Positions 60,185-64,000 of a DNA stretch of 64,000 nucleotides are shown here, piece by piece (position 1 is the first letter of the stretch; each line of letters begins with the position of its first letter). The stretch lies in the NCBI RefSeq assembly GCF_002056795.1, contig NZ_CP020104.1:817001-881000 (forward strand), read 5' to 3'. Both the position numbers and the translations under genes were made by a program. The stretch comes from Spirosoma aerolatum. GTDB lineage: Bacteria > Bacteroidota > Bacteroidia > Cytophagales > Spirosomataceae. Under the pieces are notes generated by a model. The model was given only the letters and a program-made list of their open reading frames with translations, was not told the origin of the DNA and did not search any database.

Positions 60185-62365
60185 ATGAGCCACAAGCACC
60201 TGACACTGCTCCTGCTTTCCCTGGCCTGTTCAATCACGGCATTGGCCCAACGGGTAGTTATTCAACAAAAACAACCATCACCGCAGAGTCGGTATGCTGC
60301 GAGTCAGCTTGCGGAGGCACTTACGGCGAAACACTATACGATACTCAGGGAAAAGGCTGGAAATGCCGATTATACCATTCGGCTTGAACCTATCAATGCG
60401 GTATTGGGATCGGAAACGTATAGACTATACCGTCAGGGAAGTCAGCTACTTGTTACGGGGGGCGATGCACGCGGATTAATCTATGGATGTCTGTCGGTGG
60501 TCGAGGCCATTCAGAATGGAACACCATTGGCAAAAATCGTAGCCAGTACCGAAAAGCCACATTTGCCGTTACGGGCCATAAAATTTGACCTCCCCTGGGA
60601 TACCTATCGCCATAGCTACGCTCTTGACCTGCATTACGACACCTGCCGCGATACATTGTACTGGAAGGCGTTTCTGGATATGATGGTCACCAATCGGTTC
60701 AACGCCCTGAGCCTGTGGAATCTGCATCCGTACACGTTTATGATCCGGCCCCGAAATTTTCCGGCGGCTACCCCTTTCAACGATCAGCAACTGGCCGAAT
60801 GGCAAGCGTTGTTTCACGCTATTTTTCGGATGGCGAGCGAACGGGCGATTGATACATACCTGGTGCCTTTCAACATCTTTACAAGCCCTGAATTTTCTAA
60901 AGCCTACAACGTCAATCCAAAGCTGAATAATCTGGAGCATCACCATTTTATTGATGGCGATACATCGGCGATTGTCAAACGCTACACACGCGAGTGTGTT
61001 ACCCAGGTGTTGCAGGAGTATCCTGAACTGACCGGTTTTGGCCTGACACTAGGCGAGGCCATGGGCGGCATGACACCCCAGCAGCGCGAAGACTGGATGA
61101 AGGCGACCATTATCGAGGGGATGCGGCTGGCCGGACGGAAAACCAAACTCATTCACCGGATTCCATTTTCGAGCACGACGGGTTCTCTGGGCGTTACCAG
61201 CATCGATACCGAAAAACTGACCCGAAAATCGATTGAAAGCGAAGGGGCCTTGCCATTTATTGAGGGGCCTATCTGGGCCGATCTGAAATACAACTGGTCA
61301 CACGCGCACTCAACACCCAAGCTGGTGAAAGTGCATGGTGGGAGGTTATACGATACCTATTTCAAGCCATTGCCCACAGCCTATAAAATCACCTGGACGG
61401 CTCGCAATGAGGATTTTTTCTGTCTGCGCTGGGGCGTGCCTTCCTTTGTTCGGGCGCACATTGCCGAGAACAATCAACCCTATGTGGGCGGCTATTTTCT
61501 AGGATCAGAAACATATATTCCGGCCAAAGATTACTTCACCACCCCTGGTGGCCCCGTCGACTGGAAGTATGCGTTTGAGCGGCAATGGCTGTTTTATAAA
61601 CTCTGGGGGCGATTGCTTTACAACCCCGCCACGCCCGATGCTCTCTTCAAGGCCGAATTTGTCCGACGGTATGGCTCCTCGGCAGCTTCATTGCTGGAAG
61701 CCTATGCATTGGCCTCGTCGACCCCGCTTCGCTTGGCAGCCGACTTCGATTTTACCTGGGATTTTTCGCTATACAGCGAAGGTATGATGGCTTTCGATGC
61801 GGCTAAAAATGTAGCCTATATATCCGTCAATCAGCAGATTACCCAGCCAACACTCGACCCAAATTATGTATCGGTAGCCGATTATGTGAAAGCAAAAAAT
61901 ACAGGCGCGGCATTCGGTCCAGAAAAAATAACCCCGCCTGTGTTGGCCAGTATGCTTGAAACGGATTGCCAGAAAGCCTTACAATTGGTCAGGCCGATCA
62001 ATACCTCATCGAATCGGTCGTTGCTGTATGAGGTGGCCGATGTGAAGGTGTGGGCCAATCTGGGGCTGCATTTTGCCGAAAAACTGAAAGGAGCGATTGC
62101 CTTACAAACCTATCGGACTACCGGACAGGAAGCACAGAAGCAGGTAGCCATTCAGCACGTGAAAGAAGCCCTCCGTTATTGGGATGAGGTTATTGCCATT
62201 ACGCGTCCACTGTACAACGACATGCCGTTAGTCCATCTGACCGAACAGAAAGGCCACACCTGGGCCGAAAATAATCAACTCCGCTTCCACTGGGAAAAAC
62301 TCCGCCCCGATGTAGCCCACGATATTACCGTCGCTGAACAGGCACAACCCGATTTGCGAAACTAG
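60185..62365 (+). CDS. Glycoside-hydrolase-like protein with GH67/GH20-type N-terminal domain
   Basis: It encodes 726 residues, with a signal peptide ending 'ITALAQ'. An N-terminal alpha/beta domain ('SRYAASQLAEAL', 'SQLLVTGGDARGLIYGCLSV') is the type found ahead of alpha-glucuronidases (GH67) and hexosaminidases (GH20). A TIM-barrel-like centre ('LYWKAFLDMMVTNRFNALSL', 'PELTGFGLTLGEAMGG') and a helical C-terminal part follow. A glutamate in 'GLTLGEAMGG' may be catalytic. Family assignment is uncertain; GH67-like alpha-glucuronidase is one option. The deacetylase upstream and the susC downstream point to polysaccharide use. Confidence 0.7.
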   Translation: MSHKHLTLLLLSLACSITALAQRVVIQQKQPSPQSRYAASQLAEALTAKHYTILREKAGNADYTIRLEPINAVLGSETYRLYRQGSQLLVTGGDARGLIYGCLSVVEAIQNGTPLAKIVASTEKPHLPLRAIKFDLPWDTYRHSYALDLHYDTCRDTLYWKAFLDMMVTNRFNALSLWNLHPYTFMIRPRNFPAATPFNDQQLAEWQALFHAIFRMASERAIDTYLVPFNIFTSPEFSKAYNVNPKLNNLEHHHFIDGDTSAIVKRYTRECVTQVLQEYPELTGFGLTLGEAMGGMTPQQREDWMKATIIEGMRLAGRKTKLIHRIPFSSTTGSLGVTSIDTEKLTRKSIESEGALPFIEGPIWADLKYNWSHAHSTPKLVKVHGGRLYDTYFKPLPTAYKITWTARNEDFFCLRWGVPSFVRAHIAENNQPYVGGYFLGSETYIPAKDYFTTPGGPVDWKYAFERQWLFYKLWGRLLYNPATPDALFKAEFVRRYGSSAASLLEAYALASSTPLRLAADFDFTWDFSLYSEGMMAFDAAKNVAYISVNQQITQPTLDPNYVSVADYVKAKNTGAAFGPEKITPPVLASMLETDCQKALQLVRPINTSSNRSLLYEVADVKVWANLGLHFAEKLKGAIALQTYRTTGQEAQKQVAIQHVKEALRYWDEVIAITRPLYNDMPLVHLTEQKGHTWAENNQLRFHWEKLRPDVAHDITVAEQAQPDLRN

Positions 62366-62677
62366 TGCAATCAGGTATTTCTGTGGTTTTGTGTGGTGTC
62401 AGATGCTCACATCTGACACTGGGAGGTTTCTCAAAACTGATACCCCATGTTCCATTTCAGTTGAAAATCGGGTATAATTCAATTTTTCAAAAAAAAAATT
62501 AAAAAACGACTAAGTGTTTTTAATGCACTTACCCGTCTTAGAGGATAGACGGGCTAAGGCAGCAGGCCTATGACTTCGCCCGTCAGGCTATTCCACAAAC
62601 AGATCCTGGTTTTTTGTCGCAGCGTACAAGCCTCTTACCATAACCTAGCAGCACAAACTACATAAACCCTGTACCAT
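62366..62677. other. Intergenic stretch upstream of the third susC
   Basis: It contains a hairpin, GTGTCAGATG (62396-62405) with CATCTGACAC (62410-62419), loop CTCA, 31 bases after the glycosidase stop: a likely terminator. A polyA-rich segment lies near 62487-62507, and a second small hairpin, CCCGTC/GACGGG, near 62531-62552. A promoter for the susC gene is expected before 62678. Confidence 0.45.
62396..62419 (+). terminator. Perfect 10-bp stem-loop after the glycosidase gene
   Basis: GTGTCAGATG and CATCTGACAC are exact complements around a 4-base loop. No T-run follows (TGGGAGG). It is a compact, stable stem-loop that may be an interspersed repeat, since its sequence is short, palindromic and intergenic. 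Confidence 0.55.
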
Positions 62678-64000
62678 ATGGAAAAATCAGTACGTATTCT
62701 ACTCCTTTTGGGAGTAGTGATGGGAGGAGTACATCCTGGCTTTTCCCAAACCCTGGCGCGGGCTGAACAACTTCAGCCGAAAGAGGTATATGCCAAAGCC
62801 TCAACGAAACGACTAAAAGATGTATTGAAGAAACTTCAGGATCAGTATGCCACCGATATTCTGTATCTGGATCGTCATGTAGAAGGATTGACCGTTGCGG
62901 TCGATGCTGTAGACCTCAATGCCAAGATAGACGACAATCTGAGCGCTATTCTAAAGCCATTGGGCCTGCGCTACAAGAAAATCAGAAACGGTAGCTATGT
63001 GATCACGACGAAGGAGCCGTCGGGAAAGGTGGAGTCCACCAACGCCCGATTTCCGGTTGTTACACCGATAACTGAGCGATACCAGGAGTCGGAATCAACA
63101 ACACAACTGCCTTTATTGACCGCATCGGCTGATATGGCCGTCGAAAAAGTGCGGGTGGCTGATATTTCGGTTCAGGGAAAAGTGTCCGACGAAAAGGGGG
63201 AGGGCTTGCCCGGTGTCAGTATTCTGTTGAAAGGGACCCAGAAAGGAACGACTACCGATGTAGATGGGCGGTATAAAATTGACGTTCCCAATGCGTCGTC
63301 CACGCTGATTTTCAGCTTTGTTGGTTACGCTTCACAAGAAATTGTGGTGGGTAATCGCACAAGCCTGAACGTTACGATGGCGACCGACAATAAAACACTG
63401 AGCGAAATTGTCGTCATTGGCTATGGATCAATCGAGAAAAAAGACCTGACGGGCTCCGTAGCCTCTATCGGTAGTAAATCCATTCAGGAGGTGGCCGTCC
63501 CTCGGGTCGATCAGGCGTTGATGGGTAAAATTGCCGGGGTGCAGGTAAAACCTGTTTCGGGCGAACCCGGTGCTGCTCCGCAAATCCGAATTCGGGGTAT
63601 TGGTAGTATTTCGGCGGGTGCTGGTCCGCTGTATGTAGTCGATGGTTTCCCGATTTCCAGTATCCAGACCCTGAACCCGAACGACGTGGAAACCATCGAC
63701 GTGCTGAAAGATGCGTCGGCTACGGCTATTTACGGATCGCGGGGTGCCAATGGCGTTGTGATTATCAATACTAAGCGGGGTAAATCGGGCAAGGCTGCAA
63801 TCAGTTTCAGTTACCAGTTCGGTTTTCAAAAAATAGCCAAGCGGCCCAAACTACAATCCGGCTTAGAAGAAGCGCAGCACTATTTTGATGGCGTTCGCAA
63901 CCGAAACCTGGACGAAGGAAACGATGTGTCGGGTGACCCGCTCAAGTGGAAAGCACCGGTTCCGCAAACGATTCTGGATGTACTGTCAGGAAAGATCACC
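62678..64000 (+). CDS. SusC-family TonB-dependent transporter with STN domain (3' end missing)
   Basis: The frame is open from the ATG at 62678 to the window end (441 residues). A signal peptide ends 'PGFSQ'. The STN domain is next ('RLKDVLKKLQDQYATDILYL' ... 'LRYKKIRNGSYVITT'), then an acidic linker, a carboxypeptidase-regulatory-like domain ('GVSILLKGTQKGTTTDVDGR') and the plug ('LSEIVVIGYGSIEKKDLTGS', 'PQIRIRGIGSISAGAGPLYV', 'VETIDVLKDASATAIYGSRG'). The STN domain predicts a FecR/sigma partner, which is not seen in this window. It probably serves the glycan attacked by the deacetylase and glycosidase upstream. Confidence 0.95.
   Translation, partial: MEKSVRILLLLGVVMGGVHPGFSQTLARAEQLQPKEVYAKASTKRLKDVLKKLQDQYATDILYLDRHVEGLTVAVDAVDLNAKIDDNLSAILKPLGLRYKKIRNGSYVITTKEPSGKVESTNARFPVVTPITERYQESESTTQLPLLTASADMAVEKVRVADISVQGKVSDEKGEGLPGVSILLKGTQKGTTTDVDGRYKIDVPNASSTLIFSFVGYASQEIVVGNRTSLNVTMATDNKTLSEIVVIGYGSIEKKDLTGSVASIGSKSIQEVAVPRVDQALMGKIAGVQVKPVSGEPGAAPQIRIRGIGSISAGAGPLYVVDGFPISSIQTLNPNDVETIDVLKDASATAIYGSRGANGVVIINTKRGKSGKAAISFSYQFGFQKIAKRPKLQSGLEEAQHYFDGVRNRNLDEGNDVSGDPLKWKAPVPQTILDVLSGKIT

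Noticed and set aside
1..64000. CRISPR arrays, tRNA or rRNA genes
   Set aside because: Intergenic regions were read for direct repeats of 25-40 bases with regular spacers and for T-loop or rRNA-like motifs; none was recognised. Inspection by eye can miss a tRNA.

Overview
The window comes from a member of the Bacteroidota, most likely a Cytophagales genus close to Spirosoma. That is inferred from three SusC/SusD-type loci, an ECF sigma factor and a FecR-type anti-sigma factor, leaders without clear Shine-Dalgarno sequences, one TAnnTTTG-type promoter element that fits well, and roughly 50% GC. No rRNA, tRNA, CRISPR array or phage module was seen. The taxon is inferred from protein style, not from a marker gene.

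Layout. (1) 1-4050, minus strand: a SusC/SusD pair, with SusD cut by the window edge. It is divergent from a membrane protein with an N-terminal helical, HTH-like domain (4218-5564). Two small membrane proteins follow. (2) 6976-11748: an ECF sigma factor, then a GMC dehydrogenase large subunit, a gluconate-dehydrogenase-type subunit 3 and a YidR-like beta-propeller. (3) 12120-27114, plus strand: a pectin utilisation locus made of FecR anti-sigma, STN-SusC, SusD, GH28 polygalacturonase, rhamnogalacturonan-acetylesterase-type SGNH hydrolase, CE8 pectin methylesterase, a DUF1593 nucleoside-hydrolase-like protein, GH43 and a secreted beta-propeller. An intact IS982-family element sits between susD and the polygalacturonase. 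(4) 27314-32875: MFS transporter, small secreted protein, outer-membrane barrel, a two-gene ABC system and an M28 peptidase. (5) 32961-43676: a surface-glycan locus (LPG-synthase-type flippase, two large GT-C-like membrane proteins, two GT2, one GT4, DUF2304, FkbM and class I methyltransferases, GT11 fucosyltransferase). (6) 43837-49548: gcvP, two secreted alpha/beta hydrolases and a Crp/Fnr regulator. (7) 49880-57810: an RND efflux operon and a PQQ dehydrogenase carrying an internal cytochrome c domain. (8) 58016-64000: a lipoprotein, a polysaccharide deacetylase, a GH67/GH20-N-like glycosidase and the start of a third SusC.

How it fits together. The pectin locus reads as one scheme. SusC/SusD bind and import pectic oligosaccharides, while CE8 and the SGNH esterase remove methyl and acetyl groups. 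GH28 cuts the galacturonan backbone, GH43 trims side chains, and the STN domain with FecR and an ECF sigma factor provides substrate sensing. The only sigma gene in view is 4.5 kb upstream of fecR, beyond the dehydrogenase genes.

The most unusual DNA-level feature is a set of long inverted repeats starting at or just after stop codons of Sus-related genes. Two are inverted arrays of short tandem words (period 8 at 905-1004, period 7 at about 13154-13271). The third is a perfect 34-bp palindrome (18429-18508), and the IS982 element has landed exactly at its foot.
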